Of a stretch of 64,000 nucleotides of DNA, positions 1 through 9,531 are shown one piece after another. A model generated the notes under the pieces. It searched no databases. It was given only the letters and a program-made list of their open reading frames with translations, and was not told the origin of the DNA. Both the position numbers and the translations under genes were made by a program. Source of the DNA: Rikenellaceae bacterium (GTDB taxonomy: Bacteria > Bacteroidota > Bacteroidia > Bacteroidales > Rikenellaceae); contig SUZS01000005.1 in NCBI GenBank assembly GCA_015059785.1, forward strand, positions 49,591 to 113,590. The letters are read 5' to 3'. The stretch's first letter is position 1. Every line of letters begins with the position of its first letter.

Positions 1-1121
1 GCGCGGTTGTAGATACCCTTTGCATTGAAGTTTACAGAGAGGTGATCCTTAAGGAACTTAGGAGCCAAGCTAACATCAGCAGTGATACGCTGGTTATCTG
101 ACTTCTTAATTGTACCACCATCGTAAACATAACCTACAGAAGCACGATAAGGGAGCTTCTCCTGAGCTGCAGAGCCTGTGATAGATACATTGTGGTCAGT
201 AGCGATACCAAGACGGTAAATCTCCTTCTGCCAATCTGTATCAGCAGTACCAAACAGAGCGTTTGACTTGTCTGCAATGTCTGGAGCAACAGTAAGGATG
301 TGATTCTTGAACTCCTCAGCGTTCATCATATCCATAGTGTTGTAGTTGTGCTTTACAGAAACGCTACCATTATACGATACGCGTGGAGCACCCTTTGCAC
401 CCTTCTTTGTAGTGATAAGGATGACACCATTAGATGCGCGAGAACCATAGATAGCAGTTGCAGAAGCACTCTTAAGAACTGTAAACGACTCAATATCGTT
501 AGGGTTTACAGTAGCAAGGCCGTTTGACATACCAACACCTGCCTCCTTAGCAACAGGCACACCATCAATAACGATAAGTGGGTCGTTGTTAGCAGAGAGT
601 GATGCGCCACCACGGATACGAATCTCGGCGCCAGCGCCTGGAGCACCGTTGCCAGAGACGATGTTTACTCCTGGAACCTTACCACGGAGAAGCTCCTGTG
701 GAGAGGTAAGAGCACCACGGTTAAGCTCCTCAGCCTTAACAGCGATAACAGAACCGGTCATGTCGTTCTTCTTTACAGTACCGTAACCGATTACTACTAC
801 CTCCTCAAGACCCATAGCGTCCTCATGAAGAGTTACGCGAGACAGCTCTGTAGAGTTTGCTGCAAGATGAACGGTCTTGTAACCAATAAAACTAATCTCA
901 ACAACAGAGTTGTCGCCTTTAACAGTCAGTACAAACTGACCCTGAATGTCTGTCATCGTACCATTTAGAGTTCCAACCTCGGCAACAGTTGCTCCAAGAA
1001 TTGGAAGACCCTCTGCATCGACAACGACACCCTTTACCTCCTTGCCACCCTGAGCGAGGGCAAGTGGCGGGATAATTACGCACAGAAGCGTAATTGCCAC
1101 ACACATTAGAAGTCTTTTCAT
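1..1121 (-). CDS. SusC/RagA-family TonB-dependent outer-membrane receptor, N-terminal part (runs off left edge)
   Basis: Outer-membrane receptor that would import oligosaccharides, here probably maltodextrins, with TonB energy. About 373 residues are present; the C-terminal beta-barrel lies beyond the left edge. The product starts MKRLLMCVAITLL, a signal peptide ending near ALAQ. A carboxypeptidase-regulatory-like domain follows (about residues 27-110, GVVVDAEGLPILGATV), then the SusC signature VVIGYGTVKKND and the TonB plug (about 115-230, with LRGKVPGV and IRIRGG). The gene lies 34 nt downstream of the MFS transporter gene on the same strand, so the two are probably one transcript. A SusD partner would be expected beyond the edge. 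The family call is firm; the substrate is inferred from the neighbouring amylase. Confidence 0.95.
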   Translation of the reverse strand, partial: MKRLLMCVAITLLCVIIPPLALAQGGKEVKGVVVDAEGLPILGATVAEVGTLNGTMTDIQGQFVLTVKGDNSVVEISFIGYKTVHLAANSTELSRVTLHEDAMGLEEVVVIGYGTVKKNDMTGSVIAVKAEELNRGALTSPQELLRGKVPGVNIVSGNGAPGAGAEIRIRGGASLSANNDPLIVIDGVPVAKEAGVGMSNGLATVNPNDIESFTVLKSASATAIYGSRASNGVILITTKKGAKGAPRVSYNGSVSVKHNYNTMDMMNAEEFKNHILTVAPDIADKSNALFGTADTDWQKEIYRLGIATDHNVSITGSAAQEKLPYRASVGYVYDGGTIKKSDNQRITADVSLAPKFLKDHLSVNFNAKGIYNR

Positions 1122-1155
1122 AAAAATAGTGTTAAATGAATAAATATAATTGGTG

Positions 1156-2463
1156 TTATTTAGTTTTTTCCTTAATACCAAACACTGCTGCAGCGCCGCA
1201 AAGTATTGACACTCCAGCAACAACCAACATCATTGGCTGACTGCTACCAACCAAAGAGAGTATTACACCACCCAGAAGTGCTGCAACAATCTGTGGCAAG
1301 CAAATTGTACAGTTAAACAGACCTAAGTATGCACCCATAGAGTTACCAGACAGTGAGTTGGTCAGCATTGCAAATGGCATAGCAAGCATTGCAGCCCAGC
1401 CACAACCGATAAGTATGAATGATATAAAGAGTAGATATTGATCGTGAATAAAGTATGTAGAGATAAATCCAACTGCTCCCAGCAGAAGGCTCAGCGAGTA
1501 GCCTACCTTAATATTTCGGAACATTGGAAGGACCATTGCCCAGAGCACAGAGCCTATAGCCTGAACGGCAAACAGCACACCTACCCAATTACCAGCAATC
1601 TGATAAGCCTCAGAAGCGGTATCAGTTGTACCCCAAACATTGTCAGCTATGGCACCATTTGTGTAGTTCCACATATAGAGGAAGGCAAACCAGCAGAAGA
1701 ACTGCACAAGACCAATCTGCCAGAATACCTTTGGAGCATCAATAAGCAACTGGAACAGGTTCTTGTCACTCTTTTTCTCACTCTCGGTAATATTATGGAA
1801 CTTGGCATACTCCTGTGGAGGCATCTCCTTAACCGTGAAGCCTGTGTAGAATACGCAGAGAATCATAATCACAGCACCAGCGTAGAAAGAGTAGGTTACT
1901 GAATCTGGAATGACGCCCTCTGGAGCGATGTTGCTGATACCTATCCAAGTGAACAGGTATGGGAAGAGGTAGCCTACAAGCGAGCCAGCATTACAAAGCA
2001 TACTCTGGACAGAGTAAGCTGTTGCCTTCTGCTCTTCGTTTACCATATCGCCGACCATCATCTTAAATGGCTGCATTGCCATATTGATTGATGTGTCGAG
2101 CAACATAAGCATTACAAGACCAAATGCCATCGCTGCCTTGAAGGTAAGGCTAAGACTACCTGAATTAGGTAGCAACACCATCACAAGCACGGCAACAATA
2201 GCTCCTAAGTAGAGATATGGCTTACGCCTACCCCACTTACACCAAGTCTTGTCGCTCCAAGTTCCAACCAATGGCTGGACAATCATTCCCATCAGTGGAG
2301 GCAGAATCCAGAAGTAGCTCAACGAGTGAGGATCTGCTCCAAGTGTGGCAAAAATACGGCTGATGTTAGCACTCTGAAGCGCATAGGCAATCTGCACTCC
2401 AAAGAAGCCGAAACTCAAGTTCCATATCTGCCAAAATGAGAGATTTGGTTTAGTTAACTGCAT
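1156..2463 (-). CDS. MFS sugar transporter (SLC45/maltose-transporter-like)
   Basis: Inner-membrane major facilitator of 435 residues with about 12 hydrophobic segments. The N terminus (FWQIWNLSFGFFGVQIAYAL) and the loop WSDKTWCKWGRRKPY are typical of the SLC45/glycoside-cation symporter-like MFS proteins often found with Bacteroidetes starch genes. It probably brings maltose or maltodextrin across the inner membrane after SusC uptake and periplasmic trimming. It is first in a minus-strand unit with the SusC gene and diverges from the sensor kinase gene at 2710. The exact sugar is an inference from context. Confidence 0.85.
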   Translation of the reverse strand: MQLTKPNLSFWQIWNLSFGFFGVQIAYALQSANISRIFATLGADPHSLSYFWILPPLMGMIVQPLVGTWSDKTWCKWGRRKPYLYLGAIVAVLVMVLLPNSGSLSLTFKAAMAFGLVMLMLLDTSINMAMQPFKMMVGDMVNEEQKATAYSVQSMLCNAGSLVGYLFPYLFTWIGISNIAPEGVIPDSVTYSFYAGAVIMILCVFYTGFTVKEMPPQEYAKFHNITESEKKSDKNLFQLLIDAPKVFWQIGLVQFFCWFAFLYMWNYTNGAIADNVWGTTDTASEAYQIAGNWVGVLFAVQAIGSVLWAMVLPMFRNIKVGYSLSLLLGAVGFISTYFIHDQYLLFISFILIGCGWAAMLAMPFAMLTNSLSGNSMGAYLGLFNCTICLPQIVAALLGGVILSLVGSSQPMMLVVAGVSILCGAAAVFGIKEKTK

Positions 2464-2496
2464 AATATTAAAATAATTTAATAATTTATAAATCGC

Positions 2497-2509
2497 CTAT
2501 TGTCAATAG
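2497..2509. promoter_or_regulatory. Short palindrome upstream of MFS transporter gene
   Basis: CTATTG-T-CAATAG is a 13-nt perfect inverted repeat, 34 nt upstream of the transporter start in the divergent 246-bp intergenic region. It could be an operator half-site or a 5'-UTR hairpin. There is no direct evidence for either. Confidence 0.3.
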
Positions 2510-2655
2510 ACAAATTTTGAAAAATATTTTAAACTGAGAAAATATTGCAACGCGAGCGGTAAAATTTATAGTATGAAATGGCGAAAAATCGGTGTGAACG
2601 GAAAGGCAATTTCAAACATTTTATAATAGTTAATTAATGAAATATTTACAAATTG

Positions 2656-2687
2656 TTTGTAGAATTGATAAATTTGTATTAAATTTG
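2656..2687 (+). promoter_or_regulatory. Bacteroidetes-type promoter for the sensor kinase operon
   Basis: TTTG at 2656-2659 and TAAATTTG at 2680-2687 are separated by exactly 20 bp, matching the Bacteroidetes -33/-7 consensus. The kinase ATG follows 22 nt downstream. Confidence 0.75.
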
Positions 2688-2709
2688 AACTGTTTTTGGA
2701 ACCAAAACT

Positions 2710-4077
2710 ATGAAGAGTCCTACTTGCTCAAGTATAATACACATATTTGCTGTTACACACGCAGTTATAGTACTGCTATGTGGATTGCTTAATATGTCTG
2801 ATGAGTTGATACTTACAGTAGCAACTGTATCAATGATTGCAATCATTGCCATCCGCAAGGGTCAGGGTCTTGGAATTATTGCCGCAAGTGTTATTGCTGG
2901 TAACATTTTGGGATTTATCATCGGTACATATGGAGCGGTATTGCTTGCCAATTTTATACCTACACCAGCCCTGCACGCAGTGACATCTTTTGTCACCACT
3001 GAGATTATCGGCTTTGGTATGCTTCTACTCTACAAATCAATCGGAGGCAGAAGTTCTAACACAACAATCTGGATGCCACATATGCTGCCTATAGTGATTA
3101 TGCTGGTACTACTACTGTTAATCCGAATTGTTTACACCAAGGTCTTTGGCGAAATTCTTTCAGAGGAGGCTGTAAATACATCTATTAAGTTGCTATTAGG
3201 CAACTCGTTAGCAATTATTATACTTATCTGCTGCAACATAATTTATCTAATTGCGAACAACAGATATTCATGGTTATCCTCCCCTTTTGGATATGTCGCA
3301 GGACTAATAATGGAGACTGTTATAATCGCACTAAGCACAGCACTCATTATCGGATACAATCTTCCATTTGGCACAGATACTCCATTTAGTGAAATAACAT
3401 TCGTTCAGATATTCTCAGTTGCCATAATTGCAAACTTGATTATCTATGTGGTTATGGTGCTCATATCTTATGTCTACCAGACCCGCAACCGCATTGAGAC
3501 GGAGCAAGAGAAGCGTCGTTTGGCACAATTTCAGTATAACATACTAAAGCAGCAAGTAGACCCGCACTTCCTCTTTAACTCGCTTAACATCCTTAACGGA
3601 CTGATAGAGGAGCAGAAGAGTGCCGAGGCTTCTGAATATGTTCGAAAACTCGCTGCGCTTTATCGCTATATGCTACAAAATGAGAATGAGCATTTGGTGG
3701 TTCTGCACGAGGAGTTGGACTTTATAGACAAGTACACCGACCTTCTTGAAGTACGCTTTCCTGCCTGCTTTGTTGTTGAGAAGAGTATTGATAGTGCAGC
3801 AAAAAATCGATATGTCGTTCAGTGTAGCTTACAGGTGCTAATTGAGAATGCCTTTAAGCACAATATTGTTCGCGCAGAGCAGCCTCTGCATATATCTATT
3901 TTTACTGAGGGTGACTATATTGTCGTAAGAAACAATTTACAGCCTAAGACCTCAAGCACAGATAGTACAAAAGTGGGATTAAAGAATATCTCCAAGCAAT
4001 ATGTAGGTGCTATAGGCCAGGATATTATAATAAATAGTACAGATACAATTTTTGAAGTAAAACTACCTTTAATATAA
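2710..4077 (+). CDS. LytS/YehU-type sensor histidine kinase
   Basis: Membrane sensor kinase of 455 residues. The first ~255 residues are mostly hydrophobic and form about six to seven membrane segments without an obvious periplasmic sensor domain. The dimerisation/phospho-acceptor domain carries QVDPHFLFNSLN with the likely phosphorylated His at 286. The ATPase domain has the N box IENAFKHN and ends at 455. It should phosphorylate the LytTR regulator encoded 6 nt downstream. The divergent transporter/SusC unit and downstream amylase suggest control of alpha-glucan use, replacing the SusR-type regulator known from Bacteroides. Family call is firm; the ligand is unknown. Confidence 0.93.
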   Translation: MKSPTCSSIIHIFAVTHAVIVLLCGLLNMSDELILTVATVSMIAIIAIRKGQGLGIIAASVIAGNILGFIIGTYGAVLLANFIPTPALHAVTSFVTTEIIGFGMLLLYKSIGGRSSNTTIWMPHMLPIVIMLVLLLLIRIVYTKVFGEILSEEAVNTSIKLLLGNSLAIIILICCNIIYLIANNRYSWLSSPFGYVAGLIMETVIIALSTALIIGYNLPFGTDTPFSEITFVQIFSVAIIANLIIYVVMVLISYVYQTRNRIETEQEKRRLAQFQYNILKQQVDPHFLFNSLNILNGLIEEQKSAEASEYVRKLAALYRYMLQNENEHLVVLHEELDFIDKYTDLLEVRFPACFVVEKSIDSAAKNRYVVQCSLQVLIENAFKHNIVRAEQPLHISIFTEGDYIVVRNNLQPKTSSTDSTKVGLKNISKQYVGAIGQDIIINSTDTIFEVKLPLI

Positions 4078-4083
4078 AAACCT

Positions 4084-4863
4084 ATGGATATTTTAATCAT
4101 TGAAGATGAGCTAGTTGCACAGCAGGCACTTGTGAGATCTTTAACCACAAATTTTGACGACATACGCATCTGCGGAGTTCTTGATAGTGTTGATAAAAGT
4201 GTAGGTTGGTTAGATAGTTGCCAGAAGTATCCAGATGTAATATTTATGGATGTTGAACTCTCTGACGGCAAGTGCTTTGATATATTTGAGCGTACAAAAA
4301 TCAACTGCCCTGTAATTATCGTTACGGCTTATAATAACTACGCGATTAAGGCGTTTGAGGTTAACTCTATTGACTACCTACTTAAGCCTGTAAGTGTAGC
4401 TGACCTTGCACGCGCCCTTGACCGTTGTCGCAGCCGTAAGGTTAGAAGTGCAGAAAACATTGATATTGAAGCACTTCGAGGAGCGATATCATCTGAGGCT
4501 CGCCGTTATAAGCAGCGCTATCTACTGCGTTATAACGACAAGATTGTTATGGTGGAGACTGCAAATATCGCATATTTCTATTCAGAGGACGGATGTACAT
4601 ATCTGATGACTCTTGCAGGGGATAAATATCTTATGGACATATCGCTTGATACAATAAGCAAGGAGCTAAATCCAGCGAACTTTTTCCGCATCTCGCGCAG
4701 TTGTATAGTATCAGACAAGGCTGTCGGAAATGTCGCAAAACGACTCGGCAACCGTATTAAGCTGACACTAAAGCCCGCAAGCGATATTGATTCATTTGTC
4801 AGTCGCAGTAAGACTGCCGATTTTCTCACTTGGCTTGAGAGTGGCGAGCAGCAAGGGCTGTAG
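4084..4863 (+). CDS. LytTR-family DNA-binding response regulator
   Basis: Cytoplasmic regulator of 259 residues. The receiver domain (about 1-115) has the acidic pair IIEDE, the phosphoacceptor Asp56 in VIFMDVEL and the conserved Lys in YLLKPV. The C-terminal LytTR domain (about 145-245) includes YFYSEDGCTYL and FFRISRSCIV. It pairs with the kinase 6 nt upstream and is followed by a strong terminator, so the two form a closed two-gene operon. Likely targets are the divergent transporter promoter and the amylase gene, inferred from location. Confidence 0.94.
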   Translation: MDILIIEDELVAQQALVRSLTTNFDDIRICGVLDSVDKSVGWLDSCQKYPDVIFMDVELSDGKCFDIFERTKINCPVIIVTAYNNYAIKAFEVNSIDYLLKPVSVADLARALDRCRSRKVRSAENIDIEALRGAISSEARRYKQRYLLRYNDKIVMVETANIAYFYSEDGCTYLMTLAGDKYLMDISLDTISKELNPANFFRISRSCIVSDKAVGNVAKRLGNRIKLTLKPASDIDSFVSRSKTADFLTWLESGEQQGL

Positions 4864-4876
4864 TAAAAAGAGTAAG

Positions 4877-4898
4877 AGCGGCAGTTTGCCGCTTTTTT
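4877..4898 (+). terminator. Intrinsic terminator after the response regulator
   Basis: AGCGGCA-GTT-TGCCGCT forms a 7-bp hairpin followed by a T6 run, 14 nt after the regulator stop codon. Confidence 0.9.
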
Positions 4899-5038
4899 AC
4901 TATCCGCTCATACCTATTTTTATACATTTCACATAGATTATTAAGCCACTGAGAGGGTAAGATTTTCTCAATACAGCAATTTTAATAAAATTTGCACGGT
5001 ATAAATGTATATTTACAAACAAATTTAATAATATTTCT

Positions 5039-7627
5039 ATGAAAAAACTTAATCTTCTAATCGTAATGCTACTATCGGCATTTATCATCACATCTTGTGT
5101 TGGTAGTGACGATCTGGCAAACAACCGTCCTCCACAGGGAGGTCAGGAGCAGCCTGAACCAGAACCAGAGCCAGACCCAACGCCAAATCCTGGCGAGGAG
5201 GAGTATCCATTTATCTCTACTGACCCAACCTTCGTCACTGGAGATATGACAACCGATGTTATCGTTTACATCAACACCGAGAATACAGCTCTTGACGGCT
5301 TCACAGGTCAGATTTATGCTCACACAGGTGTGCTTACTGCTTCAAGCACAACTACTGCCGACTGGAAGTATGTCAAGTTTGACTGGGCCGTAAACGACCC
5401 ATCTTGCCGCCTTACAAAGGTCAAGAACAATGTTCACAAACTCGTTATCAAGGGTGGTCCTCGTGCTTTCTATGGCATCCCTGCTTCAGAGACTATCACT
5501 CACCTTGCCTTTGTATTCCGCTCTGCAGATGGCTCAAAGGAGATGAAGGATAACGGTAGTGATATCTTCGTTGAGCTTTCAGAGCCAGGTCTTGCAGTAA
5601 AGATTATCTCTCCTGCAAACCGCTCTATCCTTGACCTTAACAACAACTACACCGTATCTGTTGCTGCTAAGGATGCAAACTCTGTAACTCTCTACAAGAA
5701 CGAGCAGGTTGTTGCTACATCAGAGGGTCAGGACCTTAAGTGGGTATACACTGCAACTACTACTGAGGATGTAGTGTTCAAGGCAGCGGCTTCAAATGGC
5801 ACAAAGACCGTAGAGGAGACCGTATCTGCAACTGTTCTTGGTGCTACACCTACAGAGGCTCGCCCTGCAGGCATTAAGGATGGTGTAACTGTAAATGGCA
5901 GCTCTGCAACAGTTGTTCTCTACGCTCCGGGTAAGGAGCAGGTAGTGCTTCTGGGAGACTTCAACGACTTCGCTCCTTCAAACAAGTATATGATGAAGAA
6001 GGATGGCGACTACTTCTGGACAACTATCGAGGGTCTTGCTCCAAATACAGAAGTTGCATATCAGTTCCTTGTAGACAAGACTATCAAGTGTGCTGACCCA
6101 TACGGAAAGAAGATTCTCGACCCTTGGAACGACAAGTATATCACAGCTACTGTCTATCCAAATCTTCGTCCTTACCCTGCAGATAAGACAAACGATGTTG
6201 TATCAGTATTTGCAACTACACCAGCAACTTACAACTGGCAGGTAACAGACTTCCAGCGTCCAAAGCAGAATAGTCTTGCTATCTACGAGCTTCTTTTCCG
6301 TGACTTTACTCCAGAGGGAACTGTTAAGGCTGCTCTTGCAAAGCTTGACCACCTACAGACACTTGGTATCAACGCTATTGAGCTTATGCCAATTCAGGAG
6401 TTTGATGGCAATAACAGCTGGGGATATAACCCTTGCTTCTACTTCGCCGCTGACAAGGCGTATGGTACTGTGGAGGACTATAAGACCTTTATTGACGAGT
6501 GCCACAAGCGCGGTATTGCAGTTATCGTTGATATCGTTATCAACCACGCTACAGGCCTTCACCCTTGGATGAAGATGTGGTGCGACAGCGACGGTCAGGC
6601 ATCAAATAGCAACCCATTCTTCAATAAGGTTGCTCGCCATCCATTCAATGTATTCCACGACTTCAACCACGAGTACGCAAAGACTCGCGAGTACTTCAAG
6701 ACTATGCTCCAGTACTGGCTTGCAGAGTACAATATTGACGGTTACCGTTTTGACCTCTCAAAGGGTCTTACTCAGAAGAACTCTGGTAGCAATGTAGGTA
6801 CTTGGAACCAGTATGACGCATCTCGTATTGCGATTATCAAGGATTATGCAGACGCTATCCGCGAGGTTGAGAGCGACGCATATATCATCCTTGAGCACCT
6901 TTCTGACTACCAAGAGGAGGAGGAGATTGCAGCATACAAGGGTATCCTTCTGTGGCGTAAGGCTGTTAGCCCATACTCAGAGACTGTTATGGGTTGGACA
7001 GGTAGCGGTAAGAGTGACTTCAGCGGTGCTGTAGCATTTGGTAGAGTTGGTAATATTGAGGACCACGACGAGGAGCGTATCGCTTATAAGGCCGTTGCTT
7101 ATGGTCAGACATATGTTAAGAGCGACTGGAAGCGTATCTCAAAGCACATTCAGGCAGCATATGCACTCCACTTCCTCTCTCCATATCCAAAGATGATGTG
7201 GCAGTTTGGTGAGATGGGTTACGATGTTACTATCGGCAGTGATGACGGTCAGAAGGTTGAGCCAAAGCCATCACACTGGGAGTATATGCAGATTGCCGAG
7301 CGCAAGGCTATCTACGATGCAGTGAGCAAGTGTATCACATTCCGAACTACACACCCTGCAATGTACGGCTTTGATGGCAAGCCAGCTATTGATACTTGGA
7401 AGGTTGGCGATGCAAATATGGCAGCCAAGACACTTGTATACAGCACAACTGCTGGTAGCGTTATCGTTATGGCGAACTTCACAAATACCCCAAGCAACGC
7501 AACTTGCAATGTTCCAGTTCAGGGTACTTGGAAGAACCTTATTACCGACGCTGCTGTAGAGCTTAACGCAGCAACATTCAGCACTACCCTTGCAGCCGGC
7601 GACTATATCGTTCTTGTAAAGGAGTAA
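5039..7627 (+). CDS. GH13 alpha-amylase lipoprotein (SusG-like role)
   Basis: Surface or periplasmic lipoprotein of 862 residues that hydrolyses alpha-1,4-glucans. The lipobox (IITSCVG, Cys20) is followed by an acidic Pro/Glu/Asp linker. Beta-sandwich modules fill roughly 55-275, then an E-set/CBM48-like module (about 280-375, VVLLGDFNDFAP), then the GH13 barrel. Catalytic residues are the nucleophile Asp572 in DGYRFDLSKG, acid/base Glu619 in ILEHLSD and Asp677 in EDHDEER; VDIVINHA is conserved region I. The C terminus is an amylase-type beta domain. The start gives a good signal peptide. It lies downstream of the two-component genes but beyond a terminator, so it probably has its own promoter, which I could not place. 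GH13 is certain; the subfamily is not. Confidence 0.95.
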   Translation: MKKLNLLIVMLLSAFIITSCVGSDDLANNRPPQGGQEQPEPEPEPDPTPNPGEEEYPFISTDPTFVTGDMTTDVIVYINTENTALDGFTGQIYAHTGVLTASSTTTADWKYVKFDWAVNDPSCRLTKVKNNVHKLVIKGGPRAFYGIPASETITHLAFVFRSADGSKEMKDNGSDIFVELSEPGLAVKIISPANRSILDLNNNYTVSVAAKDANSVTLYKNEQVVATSEGQDLKWVYTATTTEDVVFKAAASNGTKTVEETVSATVLGATPTEARPAGIKDGVTVNGSSATVVLYAPGKEQVVLLGDFNDFAPSNKYMMKKDGDYFWTTIEGLAPNTEVAYQFLVDKTIKCADPYGKKILDPWNDKYITATVYPNLRPYPADKTNDVVSVFATTPATYNWQVTDFQRPKQNSLAIYELLFRDFTPEGTVKAALAKLDHLQTLGINAIELMPIQEFDGNNSWGYNPCFYFAADKAYGTVEDYKTFIDECHKRGIAVIVDIVINHATGLHPWMKMWCDSDGQASNSNPFFNKVARHPFNVFHDFNHEYAKTREYFKTMLQYWLAEYNIDGYRFDLSKGLTQKNSGSNVGTWNQYDASRIAIIKDYADAIREVESDAYIILEHLSDYQEEEEIAAYKGILLWRKAVSPYSETVMGWTGSGKSDFSGAVAFGRVGNIEDHDEERIAYKAVAYGQTYVKSDWKRISKHIQAAYALHFLSPYPKMMWQFGEMGYDVTIGSDDGQKVEPKPSHWEYMQIAERKAIYDAVSKCITFRTTHPAMYGFDGKPAIDTWKVGDANMAAKTLVYSTTAGSVIVMANFTNTPSNATCNVPVQGTWKNLITDAAVELNAATFSTTLAAGDYIVLVKE

Positions 7628-7647
7628 CAGTTGCAATAGATACCAAA

Positions 7648-7678
7648 ACGGCGAGCAGAGACCTGTTCGCCGTTTTTT
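7648..7678 (+). terminator. Intrinsic terminator after the amylase
   Basis: ACGGCGAGCAG pairs with CTGTTCGCCGT around an AGAC loop (11 bp, one G-T wobble), followed by a T6 run. The convergent LRR gene ends at 7701, so it may serve both strands. Confidence 0.9.
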
Positions 7679-7700
7679 GTTTGTCAGTAAAGGCTATCTT

Positions 7701-9032
7701 TTAATAAATTAATGATGAACGCACATTTAAGGTATAGGTTACTTTGAGTGGAAATAGTGAACCATCAGCAAAATTAATCCCATAGGCATCGTATTTATTA
7801 TATACTGTATAAGACCAATATTGTCCAGAGATAGGAGTTAAATTATTCGCTACCAAAACCGTATTTAGTGTTGTAATCACTCCATAGACCGCTGATAATT
7901 CGTCTATTGAAGGAAGCACCCAGCCGCTTGTTCCATATTTTGCACTCCAGTCAATTCCAACACTCCAAGGTCCAGACATCTCATTACAAGAGATAAGTTT
8001 AACAACAGAATCACTTTGGTAAACAATACCTTTACCACCATTTACAGTAAGAATGGAACCTACTTTTATGATTGACTCTCCGTTGGTATTTATAATCTTT
8101 TTACCACTGTCTATGCTTAGATTAATCTTGCCAAAATCAACATCATTCCACAATATTATATTAATTAACTTAGGATTGTTCGCGCAATTGACACTTTGTA
8201 ATGACTTATTATAAGCTAAGTTCAAATCGGTAACCTGAGTGCCAGAACAACTAAAATTAATAAGGTCTGTATTTTTGCGTAAATTAAGTGCTGTAATTGA
8301 ATTTCCTGAGCAATCCAGACTTTTAAGATTGACGAAATACTCTACACCTGTCAAGTCTGATATCTCTCTATTTGCGCAAGATATATTTTCAACACTTTTC
8401 GCCTCATCTTCGCTTATCTCATTATCTCCATCAATGTCATAAAGTGCCAACAAATAGTTTTTGAAAGAGTTATCTGGGATATTAACTATCTTAACAGGCT
8501 CTGGCTCTGGTTCAGGCTCTGGTTCGGGCTCTGGTTCTTCTTTTATTTCTACAACAAGAGGGATGTAGTCAGATGTTATTATACTTTGATTATCTGTAAT
8601 TTGTAAGAACACACTAAACTTCATTTTTCCCGTGAAAAATTCTGAAGGAAATTTTGCCAGAGATATAACTACCGTAATTACCCCGCTATCTACATCCACA
8701 GAACACATTTTTATAGGCATTGCAATATGGTCTGATGAGTTTACATCACCCCTTACTGCATACATTGACAGAATATTTTTCCAAGATGTAGCTAATGTAA
8801 CTGCGAAAGAGTGTGGAGTAAGTTGAAACTGAAATTGAGCAACAGCAGAGGATATATTTTCTGTCGCATCTACAATTACCTGTTCTGAATTATTTTGAGG
8901 TATAAAATTGACAGATTCTAAATGAGGTTCTGGCTGCTCTTGTTCTGGCAAAGATTCAACGCCATTAGATTTGTTGCACGAAGATACAATCATCGACATT
9001 AGCAATGCAACAAGTGGTAAAAACTTTTTCAT
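7701..9032 (-). CDS. Leucine-rich-repeat lipoprotein with EF-hand-like loop
   Basis: Secreted lipoprotein of 443 residues. The lipobox is MIVSSC (Cys19). A Calx-beta-like or Ig-like N-terminal region reaches about residue 165, then comes an (EP) repeat linker. Next is an EF-hand-like loop, LYDIDGDNEISEDEA, which often precedes these repeats, and about four short LRR units of the Bacteroidetes type (NLKSLDCSGNSITAL and similar, about 205-290). The C-terminal ~150 residues resemble the variable tail domains of Bacteroidetes surface proteins. Its function is unknown; adhesion or ligand binding is plausible. It is visibly more AT-rich and less codon-biased than the amylase next to it, which may indicate acquisition or low expression. 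Confidence 0.85.
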   Translation of the reverse strand: MKKFLPLVALLMSMIVSSCNKSNGVESLPEQEQPEPHLESVNFIPQNNSEQVIVDATENISSAVAQFQFQLTPHSFAVTLATSWKNILSMYAVRGDVNSSDHIAMPIKMCSVDVDSGVITVVISLAKFPSEFFTGKMKFSVFLQITDNQSIITSDYIPLVVEIKEEPEPEPEPEPEPEPVKIVNIPDNSFKNYLLALYDIDGDNEISEDEAKSVENISCANREISDLTGVEYFVNLKSLDCSGNSITALNLRKNTDLINFSCSGTQVTDLNLAYNKSLQSVNCANNPKLINIILWNDVDFGKINLSIDSGKKIINTNGESIIKVGSILTVNGGKGIVYQSDSVVKLISCNEMSGPWSVGIDWSAKYGTSGWVLPSIDELSAVYGVITTLNTVLVANNLTPISGQYWSYTVYNKYDAYGINFADGSLFPLKVTYTLNVRSSLIY

Positions 9033-9397
9033 TGTACAAAATAGATGTAATTATAGCTCGCCAACTCCTAACGAGTATTATAAAAACAGAAAGTGTGGAG
9101 TTGACTTTCGTTTATCTAATCGAAGGTTGTGGAAAGACCTGTACAAGAATAAACGCGCAATACCCCACACCTGAATAGTATGAGATATATGCACAACCGT
9201 GCATAGCCACATAGCTATACAAGAAATGAGTGCTGTTCGTTTGCCCTCTTGTACTGAAAACTTCCACATTTTCGATTAAGGACTGCGAAAACACTTTCGT
9301 ATATTTGCTATTTGCACAATAGCAACGCAAAATTAGAAAAAGTTTTGTAAACTAACAACCATTGCCTTTGATATTGGTTAAAATTATTACCATTTAT
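9033..9397. other. Non-coding stretch between LRR lipoprotein and tRNA-Lys
   Basis: About 365 bp, AT-rich. I find no convincing gene. Short reading frames here have no recognisable features. A small hairpin, ATGCAC-AACC-GTGCAT, lies at 9189-9204. The right end leads into the tRNA promoter. Confidence 0.5.
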
Positions 9398-9428
9398 TTT
9401 GGCAATTAAAAAAAATGTTATACCTTTG
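9398..9428 (+). promoter_or_regulatory. Promoter of tRNA-Lys
   Basis: TTTG at 9398-9401 and TACCTTTG at 9421-9428 are separated by 19 bp, ending 27 nt before the mature tRNA 5' end. Confidence 0.8.
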
Positions 9429-9455
9429 CACCACCAAAAAGCGATTTGGTGCGAT

Positions 9456-9531
9456 GAATTCGTAGCTCAGCAGGTAGAGCACAACACTTTTAATGTTGGG
9501 GTCCTGGGTTCGAGCCCCAGCGAGTTCACCA
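9456..9531 (+). tRNA. tRNA-Lys (anticodon TTT), CCA encoded
   Basis: A 76-nt cloverleaf. The acceptor stem GAATTCG pairs with CGAGTTC with one G-T pair, and discriminator A plus CCA are encoded at 9528-9531. The anticodon stem-loop CAACA-CTTTTAA-TGTTG gives anticodon TTT, reading Lys codons. The T arm is CTGGG-TTCGAGC-CCCAG. Its last 23 nt are repeated downstream (see the 278-bp repeats). Confidence 0.97.

Noticed and set aside
300..786. Plus-strand reading frames inside the SusC gene
   Set aside because: They are antisense to a clear SusC plug-domain coding sequence and have no family features.
4990..5030. Promoter for the amylase gene
   Set aside because: AAAATTTG and TATATTTA near here resemble -7 boxes but each has a mismatch and no TTTG at correct spacing, so no site was called.
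8480..8540. Phase-variable repeat in the (EP) linker of the LRR lipoprotein
   Set aside because: The Glu-Pro repeat is coded by a mixed hexamer with base changes, so it is more likely an ordinary acidic linker.
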